NCBI RefSeq assembly: GCF_014839805.1
Contig: NC_051141.1
Location: 14,578,777 to 14,642,776, forward strand
Origin: Manduca sexta
Taxonomy: Eukaryota > Arthropoda > Insecta > Lepidoptera > Sphingidae
Length of the DNA stretch: 64,000 bases
Reading direction: 5' to 3'
Of this stretch, positions 24,732 through 37,625 are shown one piece after another. Below the pieces are notes generated by a model. It searched no databases and was not told the origin of the DNA. It was given only the letters and a program-made list of their open reading frames with translations. The first letter of the stretch is position 1, and each line of letters opens with the position of its first letter. The position numbers and the translations under genes were made by a program.

Positions 24732-26725
24732 GGATACAAGCGTGAACCTATCTGTGCATTAGTCTGATTAGGGAAATAAAAATCCTCGACATGTAGTAAA
24801 ATATGAAACTAATAGCTTGTACTAAAAATGTTAATTTTACAACAGAAAAGCAAAAGCGTTAGTGGCAGGTTTTTTATTTACCTGGTCAGGTTATTATCTG
24901 AAGGAAAAAACTTTGTATTCCTTTTCAAGAATATTTCACGCACGGTGAAGTATATTTGGCATAATTAAAGTTCATATAGAGTGCAAAAAAATAAAATAAT
25001 TGTTAAAAATATATTAAATTTGACCTTGGACGACTGGTGTTTTTTTTTTGTATAAAATGTGTTCTATAGAACAACGGTTACATTAATCTAAGGCATGGCG
25101 CCGTTGCTGTAAGTTTTTATAACAGAATCATAACACTTATGGTGGCAGCATGATATTAACATTTTGTTTTCATACATTAACATACTATGAAACTGGCAAT
25201 TGTTTCAACTATCGCGTCGTTTTAACTGAGGGCTGCTTGAGCCGAATAAGAGTTTCAAGTTTCATATCACCAACTATACAGAAGCAACTGTAATTTTTTC
25301 ATACTAACTGATCATTTTTTATGAATGATCCTGTTTTAAAAATAAATTCTTTGTATCAAATCCTTTATACAATTGTATAAAGACACAATCATTTCAGTTT
25401 ATATTTGACGTCAACTAAATTATCATAAACACATTTCACATTTAACAGAATCACAACAAAAACGTTTTACCATAGCTAGTGTTTAGTGAATTCGTTATTC
25501 GTGGTAAATAGTAAATTATAATCGTTTAATTGACGTTAGTTCGCACGCGCGGCCCCCGCGTCACGGTCGCCTGGCTTGCAGAGATGGCCTCAATGATCCC
25601 ACTTTACTATATTTTTTTACTATAGACCCCGTATGTCTAGTTGAATTAAAGAATTATTCAGTACGTCAGCTGTTTCTCTTGCTTATAGAGTGGCAAATGT
25701 TAGTTTTTACACCTTTTACTATAGCGCGTGGCTATCGTATTATGTGCTAGTATTTATGTTTACTTAAAACTTTTGTTAATAAATTAACAGTAGGTGTATA
25801 GTACTATCAAAGTTTGTACAGTATTTTTATATGTTAATGTACCTTTAACTGTTCAACGTATAGATGTCATTCCTTACGTCATTTCCGAAACAAGTACGAA
25901 CACTGAACAGTGCAAACTAAAATTACTTAGCGATTTTATGGGCTTAAAGACATGTCAAATAATCACTAGCCGCCTTAAATTAGAGTCACAGTCGAGTACT
26001 TCATGCGTTCGTAAATAAATATATAATACAATTACGTAGGGCATTAAGGTTTTATTTGGATTCAATAGGTTGGTGACTTCGAGTAAAGTAAATAAAGTCA
26101 TTAAAATATTTTAATTTTTTCGTCGTTCTATGTAAGTTATTGTCACTGCAGTTAATACTTATTATTGTTTATATTCTGTATAACAGTAAAACCTTTTTAA
26201 TAAATTTAAAATCTCATGATCACAATGAATTTTAACTTAGAGCTGAAATTGGAATATATCGTCCCGAAAATGTTGATCAATTCAATCCTTCTTCGTCCAA
26301 AAATCATTCCACAACATAATCCAATAAATCCATAGTCTTCTAGAAGGATCGCTTGGTCTGTTCCGACAACACATACAATTAAGTAGTCAATCATATGGTC
26401 CATACTATTCTCCTTCGAAATATCCTACGAAGCCGTTTGGTACGAACTGTATCGAAACCGCTACGCAATAAACATGGCCACTCATAACGTCCGCCGTGGT
26501 AAACCTTTATTTTAATTGGATGTAAATGACTTGCGCAATTTGAAACTGATTTTTGTTATCTTTGTATAGGAAATACCTTTCTCTTTTGTAATGCCAATGT
26601 AGCACGATTTTTACAAGAATTCTGAATGTTTTAATATGAGATTTTGAATACAGAATTGCCGATAAAAATCTTAGTAATATTATAAAAGCGATAGTTTGAC
26701 ACTGGCGTTGTACGGTGTTGTGGGG

Positions 26726-26766
26726 AATAAGTTATGTTAGTCTCATTGAGGCTAACATAACTTATT
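26726..26766. repeat. 41-bp near-perfect palindrome (hairpin)
   Basis: AATAAGTTATGTTAG and CTAACATAACTTATT are perfect 15-base complementary arms, and the centre TCTCATTGAGG is itself nearly symmetric, so almost all of the 41 bases can pair. It could be a fold-back repeat or a short MITE remnant. Confidence 0.75.
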
Positions 26767-28741
26767 TTTATAGAGCGCTGATTCAGTCGGATTAAAAACG
26801 AATTAAAATATTTAAAATAATTGTCAAAGAGAATCGAAAATTTATTTAATGTGGGGAATATTTCGCCACAGACTTTTCACGCAGGCAAAGCCACGAATGA
26901 TACCTAGTAATTTATAAATATGTAAGTATCCCACAATCGCGCCGTACGTGTAGCGACATCCGCACGATAAGAGACTTCGGTAAAACCCGCCTAATATTCA
27001 TTCTTACCGGTTTTCAGTCTAAATTGTGGTGATTTACACACGTTTTAATACCTAAATTAATGGCTAACTATCATTGTAATATTGAGAAATATATAATGCA
27101 AAATAAACGCCATCGCGAATTTTGTCGTAGGCTCCTTAAATCCGAGCCCCACGTGGCTAGATGCGGGCTAGTGGAATGTGGCTTTATATAAAAAAGCCAA
27201 AGTATTTAGTTATTTGCCTCGTGCATTTAAATTCCACTGAAGCATTATTAATTTAAAATTATTTATTAAATCAAATAAACTAACATTCATTCAATGGTAA
27301 ATGAATTCCCCACGGGTGACACAGCGCTGGCCCCACTTACGAACGCCAATTGAGAAGATGATTCAAAAGCATTGGCACATACATCTATTGGTGTTTATTG
27401 TCCTGATCCGCATCGGTTCCTACTGGTTCGAATAATTGCTTGCTTGCTGTTTGAAAGTACATGCCATTGGCTATAGTATTTCTTGTGAGAATGACTCAAA
27501 GCTTGTGACGTCATGCCGACTTCCAACTCTTTAATTTCTGACAAGATATTATACTGTTACGGGTGACACCAAATTTATAATAATTCATGAACATTTTAAT
27601 ACTGTCTGGTTTATGTGTAAAACCTCGAAATATGCAATAAAATTTATGGAACGAAGTTCCTTAGTAATTACAGACTTCGCTTTATCTGCAAGTCATTTAA
27701 TTTGTTTGCCGCCATACTCTGCGCAAATACCATACCTATTATGATTTGTAATGTGTGTTTTTGCGTTCGTGCCATGCTCTGTGTAATTTACGGCCATTTG
27801 CTACAAGTTCTGCTCTTTCATGACGACATCAAAAATAAATATGAGCGTTTCAATCGAGACGCATGAAAACTGTTCGGTTCAACGGCAGCTGCATAGGGTC
27901 AATTGGAACTGACCTGACGATATAACTTGACCAATTTACGATACACCATCGCCGGGCGCAAACATCTTAAAACGAATGGTCAGTTTAATTCTGTCACTTA
28001 TTATTAAGCACAGTCTTGGATGCCTCGCGCTGTCAGTGTATAATCAGCCAAGTTAAAGAGTCGTGAGGATGTCATATAATCTTGAGAGTATGCAGCTTTC
28101 CAAGATAGCAGAATAAATCGGCCCGTGAACACATGAGTAATTAAATCGCCCAAGTGAAAACATATGCGGGTGACCACGTGTTGAAACTATGGGAGGGCTC
28201 CGTTAAATATCCTGAGAAAAATAATATTTTTTTATAAAGTAGCTTGAGATTTGGTACTCGAAATTTAAAAAGGTTCTAATTTTTTTGTCGTCTTCTCACG
28301 GTGTTTGGAAAGTTATAGGTTTGCGTACACTTACATTGGGGGCTGTTAATGAATAATAATATTAATAGAGGATTATATAACTGAGGATTAGTAGATATAT
28401 AATGGCTACGTATTTAATATTACTTTACTATTTCATCTTTTAATAAGGTACAAAAAATTAAAGAAGAAGAAGAGAAATAGTATTACACTATCAACATAGT
28501 GTTTTGCGACGACCCACTTGCTCGTTCTCCGGTATATGCTATAAAAAGCTACAACTTTTACTTTAATAAAAAATGTGTTATAAACAAAAAGTTTCAGAAT
28601 AAATATGATTGCAGTTGGGTATTCATTATAGCCGCGATAAATAGCACTATTCCGTAGATCGTAGAGAACTAATGAGCGAAAACAGGTCCGTGTGTAACGG
28701 TGTCGGTTCGATGCCCGGTCTACGCCTTCCGCCAGCGATTA

Positions 28742-28756
28742 TGTGTGTGTGTGTGT
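28742..28756. repeat. Short (TG)n microsatellite
   Basis: About seven TG units following a possible SINE scrap. Confidence 0.8.
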
Positions 28757-29058
28757 ATTTTATCACCTTTAGCGGTTAAACAGTAATTTAGTATTAAAAC
28801 AAGATAATGTGGACAGCCGATTGGAAATGCTTCCTTCGTTAAAACAATTCATTTTAGTCACGAAAGTAAGCTCTGTATTTCTTTCTTTTCAAATATCATA
28901 CTTAAAATATTTTATGATAATAAATTCATAAAAGCGTACCAAAGATCATACAGATAAAACTATTACAATATGAAACAAAGAACCATTTGAAGGCCACTAG
29001 ATACTTGAATTAGTTTTCAACCTTAGAATGATAGAACATAACAATTACCAAAACATAC

Positions 29059-29208
29059 CTTTTGTTTGTTTACACACGCCTTTAAACAGTGTGCGCTTGA
29101 CACGAATTTTAATAAAAAAAACCTCATGCCCGCCGCGTTTTCCCGCGTAAACTGGCACATGTGTGCGCCGGGTTCCCAGTGCGCATGCGTGGGAAACGCG
29201 CTCGCCAT
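29059..29208 (-). CDS. Candidate first coding exon in a GC-rich island, minus strand
   Basis: On the minus strand GCAAGATGGCG gives an excellent start context, and AAGATGGC also matches the YY1/Pho core often seen just after insect transcription starts. Exactly 50 codons later the frame meets AAAAG followed by GTATGT, a strong donor, so the exon would end in phase 0. The encoded start is MASAFPTHAHWEPGAHMCQF, and a hydrophobic stretch RFFLLKFV lies at residues 28-35. TGCGCATGCGTG inside the exon resembles an NRF-1 site, and the first half is GC-rich in an AT-rich region, as expected of a promoter-proximal exon. The protein family is unknown and no downstream exon is identifiable. Confidence 0.4.
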
Positions 29209-31130
29209 CTTGCGCCCGCCTTTTTCAGCAATAGATGTTTTTTTGTTCAGTAAAATATTAATATTAAAGTCGGGGAAGATATATTGGTTGGCTATATTTG
29301 GTTCGTGGAATGGAATATTACTTTTTGTTTCGGTTTACATGTCTTAATGAAAAGAGTGGTGAAATGATAATGATTTTGCGTTGGCGTCTAAACGGAAAGT
29401 TGTTTTAGTCATTAGTCGGTTAATAAATAATAAGGAATATAATTATTCAGTAATTTTATCACGGTCGCCATTATTGAACTGCCCTCTTTATTTTTGAATG
29501 TCGTGTACCTACTTATATTATGAATCATATTTTTTAAATGCTAAACAATTCCTTCAAGAGTTTCAGGTATTTTTGCTCTTAATATGATCTCCTGTTAAAT
29601 GTCTTATCTACTATTCCAGTCATCAAAAGCTCCACGCAATAGATATATACGAGTATAAAAAGTAAAATTATGATTAAAACCGCAATTAATTGATCCTTTT
29701 TATCCCCGGTAGTATCAAGCAAAATTAGTATAAGTAATATGTATTGAGCCTGCAAATAATATACTTTACAATCTAAAAACAATATCTAGCATACTAATTT
29801 CATTCACGAGTCAACACCGTTTGCAAATCAACCGGTTGAAAGACACGTTTACACGTCCAATATAATTACGCTACGGATATCCGGCAACGAAATAACTTCC
29901 GACACAAACTATAAACACACTGATTCAATTCCACTATACACTTTCATTCATCCCAGGCAGCGCTCAATAGTGCCAACGCACTATAATCTTGTGAGACAGG
30001 CGAAGCGCACGCAATTGACATTCGCTTCGACTCACACTAGGAACACTTTCAAAAATGTATACTGCAAAGGTAACTGACCTATGCTATGCGAGTTTCTTAG
30101 CTTCTTTATATCTATATTGAATGACGGCTCAATATTCTTGCTGTTAGTAAAGGGATTCTTTATTCTAGCTTATTGAATCGTTTAATATGTTCCATGTGCC
30201 ACGATATCTTTATCTTGTGTGAAGGATCATTTCTAATGAAACGCGAGCCTTATAGTTTTTGCTTTTGTAGTGATAGTGTAAAATGTTATTCATGCGGTTC
30301 TTAATAGATTATTAAATTCTTGCTGTTTCATCCGAAGCATGTAAGTGATGCGCACTAATGATGTGAGTTTTAAAGGGATGTACATACTGGCCCACTTTCT
30401 AGGACAAAAGCCAGTCCATATCCGCCGCTGACCGGACACGCCTCAGCTTTGTACTCCGTTAAAAGTCCGCGATCTACATCCTTATGATTATCATTTCAAT
30501 TAATGTAGGACTATTGGTTATTGAGCAGATGTTTTGCCAATGAACGTTTTGAACTTTAAACCCGCTCTTTTATTTGGCCTTTGCAACATCTGTCGTATGC
30601 GTTACTGTGGTTGGTACATTGCATATTTAGTATTCAATTTATAAGAAATAATTCATAGACTTTAGTTGAGATACAATTAACTGCTTATATAATTTACGCG
30701 TCATTTTATATGTATATGTGAGATTGAAATTTTTCAGTAATAGTAATTAATATACGAGTAACTAAAACAAAGCTTTCTCTAATCAATTTTTAAACTTATC
30801 AATGTTTTGTTATGCTTTTACTTTGTGCAAATTATAATGTCTAGATACATTAAAAATATATTTATACTTATTAATACATTAATTTCCTACCTTATAATGT
30901 TGTAAATATTAAAGATTTCTAACAGATTGCCAGGACCGGTAGCTGAATCAACAAGACCAACACTTCTAATAATACAATTTGCTTGATATACTCAGTATTA
31001 CAAAATGCCATCGTGCCGTCAGTATGCAAATATTGGTATGCAACGGAGTCCGTGTGTCTTAGCCGTTCTCAATAACAGATAACGAAACCCATAAAATTAT
31101 TTCTTCAGCGCTATAGACACAAATGGTCGC
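29209..31130. other. Stretch with no supported gene
   Basis: The first few tens of bases would be the 5' UTR or promoter of the minus-strand exon if that is real. A GC-richer patch at 30380-30480 is unassigned. The rest is AT-rich and unremarkable. Confidence 0.45.
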
Positions 31131-31265
31131 GCAGCTCTGTTGCGATTGGCTGACATTTCTCCTATACTTAACCTCATTGGCCACATCTCTTCAATGCCAA
31201 TGCTCGGTATCAGTTGGTGTCGTCCCTCGCGGCTCTATTACGTAGCAGTAAGATTGATGGCGACT
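31130..31265 (+). promoter_or_regulatory. TATA-less promoter and short first exon candidate
   Basis: CCAAT-type boxes in the inverted form (GATTGGCT at about 31144 and CATTGGCC at 31175) precede an initiator, TATCAGTTGG, with start A at 31212. TTACGTA sits near +28 where a DPE is expected. A start codon at 31257 gives Met-Ala-Thr and is followed directly by GTAAGT, an ideal donor, so the exon would end at 31265 in phase 0. GC-rich sequence surrounds it. This could be a gene start or an alternative promoter of a plus-strand gene running to the right. No downstream exon is identified. Confidence 0.35.
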
Positions 31266-31269
31266 GTAA

Positions 31270-34200
31270 GTGTCAATTGTTGGCATTTAAAAACGTTATT
31301 CTCTGAAATTGGTTTGGAATTCGACGCACGCGCAGTATAGCTTGTATCGAGCGCCCGCGGAATACTATACGATGTGTAAGGCTCTATACGGCGTGCATTT
31401 AGATTTGTTTTAGTTATTTTAGGATCAACACGTATGTGTATGTTTGACATTCTATGGCGTTTTCATGTTTCTAGTTAAATTGCGGCGGACGAATGTTGAT
31501 TTTAAAGTGTAGAATTGTGGAAGAACAGAGCTTTTGTTATATTTTAATGCGCAGTTTTAAATGAATATAGGTACTTCATAAAGGCGAAGAGGATTTCCAA
31601 ATTAACATAAATATTACGGTAGTATTTCCTTGAATTCTGCATAAATACAACAAATTCGAAGAATAAAACTCCATTCATAGGTATTATAACATATAAAACT
31701 ATATTCCCGTGCGATAATTATAATGCAATGTAGTAGTAGTATCAATATTATACGACATTCGTCCAATATAATATATGTTAAATACACCCTTGTTTATCCC
31801 ACGGCTTAAGTAGCTAGTTACATGAGATTTCGGTTAACTCAAGTGTCAAGTATGAACTTTACTTAGAACTAACCACTTCATCGTTTCTCGTAAAACATTT
31901 CAGTCGCCGTTGTTTCTAAGAAAATACATAAATACTATGTTCTTGGTGATTTACAAACAAATATCTTTATAGTCCCATTGTATCGCGCCTTGTAAGGATA
32001 CTGTAGATGTAAATATCAAGAATAAATCTCCTCGTTGATGCAAATCGGCAATCCGTGTGAAATAAACGGCTGACCAACATATAAATTGAAGCGATGTAGT
32101 GTTGAAAAATTCTTGAATTCCAAATCGAAGATTCAACAAAAAAACATCATGGACGGTGACTAGTGAATAACAATGCCTTGAGGTGAATCGTCGAGAAAAA
32201 AATATTTTCAAAACTTTACTAAATTTAACTAGCCATAAAAAGCAAATGGTCACGATATCCTCGTATGGATTATATCTAATAAATTCTATTTGATTATTTT
32301 TTATTTATTGGAAAATTATACATTGCATGCCAAACATCTTCAAATTTAAGAGTTCTCATACAAATACCATGGCAACTTATACTGAACAAGATTATTTATT
32401 ACACTTTGGTACGATTGTTATTTAAAAAAATACAAGTTGGTACATAAAATATCACTCGCATCGTTTCTGCCGATGTTCTTACTCAACGTCTCGCGTGCAC
32501 AGGGAATAAAAAGTATCCCACATATTAAAACAGAATGCAGACCGACCTGTTGCGTACGCAGTATTAATCGATTTTGTATCTCTGTAGTAAACGAATGAGA
32601 AATCCAGTTTTTGATTTATAATGCCAATGGGATATTTCGAAATGTCGACGTAGTCACTCGATGCTGAGTTTTTTTCATTTCGCGGTTGAATTATTTTACA
32701 ATTACCTACTTCTCTTAATAAACGTACAGCAAGTTTCCTTTGGCGATATAAGTTGAATACGAGTTAATTTTTTTATGCACAATGCTTATACGTATTAATT
32801 ATTTACTTTTGTCAATGATTTCAACCGCTAGGCTTTTATTACGTTTAACATATGTTTTATTTGTAATTATTGACGATTCATGTTCTACTATAACTTGCTG
32901 ACGTTGCTTGTTAATACTTAAATGATTCTGTCATTCAGGAAAGTAATGTTATGTTTATTTTTTATTATCTATTGCTTCATCTACGTTCTTGGTGCTAGCG
33001 ATCCTCGTTTTTTTTTAATAGTCAATTCATATGTATCACTCACACTATATATTGCAACTTTGTCTGATTCTGGCACACTTCTTTCGCTTCCATCACATCA
33101 ATCTCCTCACTTGTTTCTATTTTAACTTAATTTATTATTTTTTGATTGTATGAGCATATCATAAATAAATCCTTTCGGAAGAGTCATTAAGAACTAAAAC
33201 TGCAACTTGGAAATTTAGTGAGATGTGAAATGGTAGGTGACTTGCGTAACTTTGTAGATTTACAAGCGAATTATATATATTGCGATAGTGCGGAAACGGT
33301 AACCTCTTACGTAGCATCGATGGGTACGTACGATGGATGTTTCGTCGCGTCAGTATCCGCTGGTTTTACTTCGCATGCTCTCTCTTAGTGCTATATGTTA
33401 AAATTTATAGTGTTAGAATATTAGAAATGTTTACATACCTTCAATAATTGATAACATTGGCACAGCTATATACTCCAATAAACTTTGGGTAAACCTCAAC
33501 CTGGCTAAAATATATATTGCAAAATTTCGTAGTAAAATATTTTGGCATGCTCTAGATTCCATTATATAAATATATGATAGCGTACTTAAAATACGATTTT
33601 CTTTAAATTTTCATATTAAAAATCAGAATATTATACATAACTTAAATTTCCTTAGGGCATATTTTCCAATCCTTAGACAAAAAGGATTCGTAGGTTAAAA
33701 TACAATACAACCGAATTAAAAATCTGTTTTATGTACATGTTGTCAATTTATCTCACTTCTTTTATTGGGTCAGATCATAATTTATTAGATAGATAACTTT
33801 TGTGAAATGATTAAAAAATCAGCCCTTAGTCGTTACAGTATAATCGAAAATAGAATATTGTTTTTGAAATACGATTGTCCGTTAAGCGTGCTTTAGAGGA
33901 ACAGTGTTTCAAGCGGATCGTAAATTCGGTAACAAAGACATTATCGAGGTTGCGCAAAGAGCCGCTTGTCAGTGAAAGTGATAACTATGGCTTGCTGCGG
34001 CCTTTGACAAAGCATGCGACAACTCACCGTCAACCGTGTCAAATAAAACTTGGAATACCGAAGGTTGTATTGCAATTAGTGGATTCACTGCCTTTAACAG
34101 GCCTTGTAGTGTTAATAGAATTGAAATATATCTGTATTGTGTTAAATCATAACATTTAAAAATCAATTCAGTAGTCTTAGTAGTTAAGTTGGTAATCGAA

Positions 34201-34680
34201 ATGCTTTAAAATTGAATGCATTTCAGTCGATGAAATGTTGTCTGTTAATCGTGCTAAGGTTCTCAATCAGGGTAAAAATGAAGAAAACTTGCAAATAAAT
34301 TGAAAAAACGTTTAAATTGGCAAACAGAACGGGTTTGCTGGCTCATGGCGATAACAATTTAAATGTCTATCCGTCCAAGTTATGTCGAATGAACAAGTTT
34401 TTAATGCCCGTTAATAAGATACCGGGTATCCAAGTTTCTAGCATGGCTCTGATGACTGAAGGAAAGCAGGCTCGCCAAATAAGGTCGCCGTACCGTTTGC
34501 AGGCGTATAGAGTCTTGTTTTTGTAAAGGCTAACGGATCCACGAGGTCCCGTACGTAATTGCATTAAGTTGAGGCTCTTAATTCATCAGATATATATTTG
34601 TACAGGGATTATATGTAAAATGTTTTAGTTTGCTATGTGAAAATATATAAAAGAATTTGTTATATTTATAATAAAATAAT
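31270..34680. other. Stretch with no supported gene
   Basis: Mostly AT-rich. Two GC-richer open-frame clusters (33875-34160 and 34317-34564) have frames on both strands but no recognised domain. A CG-rich patch around 33275-33365 is unassigned. Confidence 0.45.
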
Positions 34681-34988
34681 AATATCACCCCTGTAGTTTA
34701 GGTATTGTCCCACAGCTAGGCACGGGCCTCTTCTACTACTGAGAAGGACAAGGCCTTAATCCACCACGCAGGGTTACTGGCATACTTCACATATCTTGAA
34801 AATTCTTAGAGAATATCTTAAGTATGCAGGTTTCCTCACGATGTTTTCCTTCACTGTTAAAGCAAACGATAATTCACAAAGAATATACACACAATTTTAG
34901 AATAGTCAGAGGTGTGGCTTTTAGTTCGAAACCTGCTTACATTCGCCTCGGTAGTACGTTCCTCAGCCAACTAGGCTATCGCCGCTTG
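34681..34988 (-). mobile_element. tRNA-derived SINE, second copy
   Basis: Same family as 6284-6610. On the minus strand the head has GATAGCCTAGTTGG (A box) and GGTTTCGAACT (B box, changed from consensus). The body contains CCTCACGATGTTTTCC on the plus strand, and the tail is (ATT)n-like. It is more diverged than the 6.3-kb copy and lacks a clear target-site duplication, so it is older. Confidence 0.8.
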
Positions 34989-34989
34989 C

Positions 34990-36344
34990 TTATTACATTT
35001 ATTTATTATTTTTAATCAAGTTACATAGACTCATTTGGGTTAGTGAACGGTGCTTATATTTATATTAGTAAGACAAAGGTGAGGCGATAAACAATAATGT
35101 GTCGAGTACTGCACTCTTCATGGTGAAGCGAGCCTCTTCCAGCAGTGGTTCATATAGGTACGGTGTAGCCAATTTGCACATAAAATCCTATGGTGTAGAC
35201 CCTCACTCTGCGCACCAGTAGAATTTCGTAGACATGCAATCTTTTTCAAATTCTTCTTACTATTTAATACCTAAATTTTAATGTAGTTATTTGTTTTTTC
35301 ATACAGTAAACTGTGTCAAAAACAATTCGAAGGCATAAATTAAAATAGCATTTAGATAGTGGCACTAGTAGTGTTTCCTTAATTATCAAACATTGAACAT
35401 CAGTCAGAAATAATTGAACAAAGATGTATCAAATATTTGATCGAATTAATACTATCATATTATGAATATTTTGTAATTTTAATTTGTAATTCTATCTAGA
35501 TGTTATTTGTGTGAGAATGCTGTGTATACCTTTAATAGTCATATGTATCAGAATTTGTATTATTATTTATTATTTGTGATTTCTAGATGCATGTGTCACT
35601 GGTGTGTTATTCAATAAATAAATAAATAAATAGAATTTGGATTATTATAAATACGAAAGTTAACTTATTTGCCTGGTTTTAATTTTTACATGTTTAAAGC
35701 TGCGCTAGAAATCCGGGAAAATTTTGTCTTTACTTTTGAATGTCGAATTGAATAAAGGTGAACATTTGTTTATTTTATGAACGGTTCAACCGAATTTAAT
35801 TTACCTTAACATAGATATTTATTTATTTATCAATTAAGTATCACAAAAGCTTACAGTGGAAATACACCAAGACGCTTGAGTGAAAAAAAACAAACAAATA
35901 GACAATCAATTATCATGCATCTTAAATACTTGGTAAGTAAATTTTGATTTAGTGTCGAAATAATATTATGCTCTAAACTTGTCTTTGTTGACCTCGAATA
36001 TTATTGTAGCATTCTACAATCCGTCTGTCTGCACTTGCTACATGATTATCATTAAATTAACACAGTTAAAACTGCTATACATAAATCTTCAACTCATTAA
36101 AATTTATAACTCAAGTATCTACATTCTTATACTTAAACGCAATCTAATAAGATAATCTATATTGTTTCCACGATTCTTAACAACCTTAGAATATAAATGG
36201 AAATAATAACACGTGTCGAACCTTGAACACGGCACCATTCGGACAAAAACCCAGCGAAAAAACATATCAAACCGTTCAGACGTAACCAGTAAGACTTGGA
36301 TGCTAATTATTATGTTACGTCATGGCAATTTTTTTTATTGCTTT
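34990..36344. other. Stretch with no supported gene
   Basis: AT-rich. A short (AATA)n run lies at about 35610-35630. No gene or repeat recognised. Confidence 0.5.
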
Positions 36345-36556
36345 GAATGACGAGACAAGCTTGCCGTTCGCCTGATGGAGAAACACCATCCAACGCCTAG
36401 AATTACAAAGTATTGTTTGATATTCCACTACGCTCGCTATCCAGAGACGTCAGCCAGTATTTACACTGGATACAAAGTCCTTCAAACCGGAACACAATAG
36501 TGACTGCACACTGCTGCATGGCGGCAGAAATAGACATTGCGGTGGTGCCTATCTAG
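36345..36556 (+). repeat. LINE-derived repeat, longest copy
   Basis: TGAATGACGAGACAAGCTTG, GCCGTTCGCCTGATGG, AACACCATCCAACGCC, TACAAAGTATTG, CTTCAAACCGGAACACAA, TGGCGGCAGAAATAGACATT and CACTCACATATGAGAGACG occur in order. I recall this block order from a very common lepidopteran retroelement 3' region. Shorter or decayed relatives are at 13782 and 37497. Confidence 0.65.
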
Positions 36557-36759
36557 GCGGACACTCACATATGAGAGACGTAACCATTCAAATTAAACTA
36601 GTAGAATTACACGAGCAACTTATCCAATAGATAACTATCGATTGTATTAACCATCTCTGCAGTAATGATCGTGTTTTTTAAACATCCTGTTGTACACTTT
36701 CGATTGTAACGTTTGTTTTGCAATTCGAATTGCTCGATCCAAGTTGTTGGTATATTGTT

Positions 36760-37140
36760 CTGGGTATTTTATTATGGGGTACTGAGGTGTAAAACTTTTT
36801 TTTACAAAATAAACGTGACAAAAGAAAGATTGCATTGTAGTAACAATAATTACGTATACTCATAAGTTTCGTTACAGCTTCACGTAAAAGTAAATAAGAT
36901 ATTTTTTTTAAAAGAGTAATCTAAGCGTAGACATATGATTTAGAAAATAACTGGGTATTTTATTATAGGGTACTGAGGTGTTAAGTATTGTTTTTACATA
37001 ATAAATATGACAAAAGAAAGATTGCATTGTAGTAACAATAATTACATATACTCATAAGTTTAATTACAGCTTCACGTAAAAGTAAATAAGATTAATTTTT
37101 TAAAGAGAAACTTACTTAGTGCATATGTAATTGAGAAAAA
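36760..37140. repeat. Two-copy tandem duplication, 191-bp unit
   Basis: CTGGGTATTTTATTATGGGG at 36760 recurs as CTGGGTATTTTATTATAGGG at 36951. Between and after these, GACAAAAGAAAGATTGCATT, GTAGTAACAATAATTAC and CAGCTTCACGTAAAAGTAAA follow in the same order at an offset of 191-192. The 3' parts are more diverged. The minus-strand open frames here (36647-36863) fall in the repeat and are not genes. Confidence 0.85.
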
Positions 37141-37496
37141 TATATTATACTTGTATTCCTCACAGTAATACTTAAAGATAATCATTAACACTAGATAACG
37201 AATGAGATCGCAAAGGTCTCGAACAAAAGGTGTTAGGCAAAAAGTGTCAACAGTGTGGCGACAACCGAATGTTAAACGCATACAGTACCGATAGACACCG
37301 AGGGCGAATTTACAAAACATTAACTCATTGTTGAGTCTTGTAACAAAGTTGATGTCAACATTCACAAAGGCACGTGAGCCCGAACACTCCCTCGACGTGA
37401 ACGTGTCTTTGTATTATTGAATATCTAAACACTATTTAATGCAATCAGAAAACATTTTATCGACAAGTAATTTCCACCGAAAACTTTAGGATACTC

Positions 37497-37625
37497 CACG
37501 CGTCTAACCAAGCCTCCTGATATCCAGTAATTAATTGACTACTATGGTTTTTGAATTCGAACAAAATAGTGCTTGCTCAATGCTGTTTGGCGACGAAATA
37601 GACAAAGTGGTTATCCCTATTTAGC
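37497..37625 (+). repeat. Decayed LINE-derived repeat fragment
   Basis: Related to 36345-36556 in blocks: GAATTCGAACAAAATAGTG (compare CCGGAACACAATAGTG), CAATGCTGTTTGGCGACGAA and ATAGACAAAGTGGTTATCCC. It is strongly diverged. Confidence 0.4.

Larger units (their letters stand above)
24750..29058. other. AT-rich stretch with no supported gene
   Basis: It includes a short GC-rich spot at 25550-25600, a hairpin at 26726 (listed), a TATATAA-containing hairpin at about 27180, and CACGTG E-boxes at 27150 and 28176. An unrecognised minus-strand 65-codon frame lies at 26206-26403. A B-box-like GGTTCGATGCCCGG at 28704 followed by a GT repeat may be a SINE scrap. Confidence 0.5.

Noticed and set aside
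24256..24745. Five overlapping GC-rich open frames as genes
   Set aside because: They overlap on both strands within a retroelement insertion bounded by an 18-bp duplication; long frames there follow from high GC.
27170..27195. TATA-box promoter (GGCTTTATATAAAAAAGCC)
   Set aside because: It is a small self-complementary hairpin with no initiator, exon or CG-rich context beside it.
33875..34564. LINE or gene fragment suggested by less AT-rich open frames on both strands
   Set aside because: FDTVDGEL in the minus frame recalls a reverse transcriptase motif, but neighbouring residues do not continue the match in any frame.
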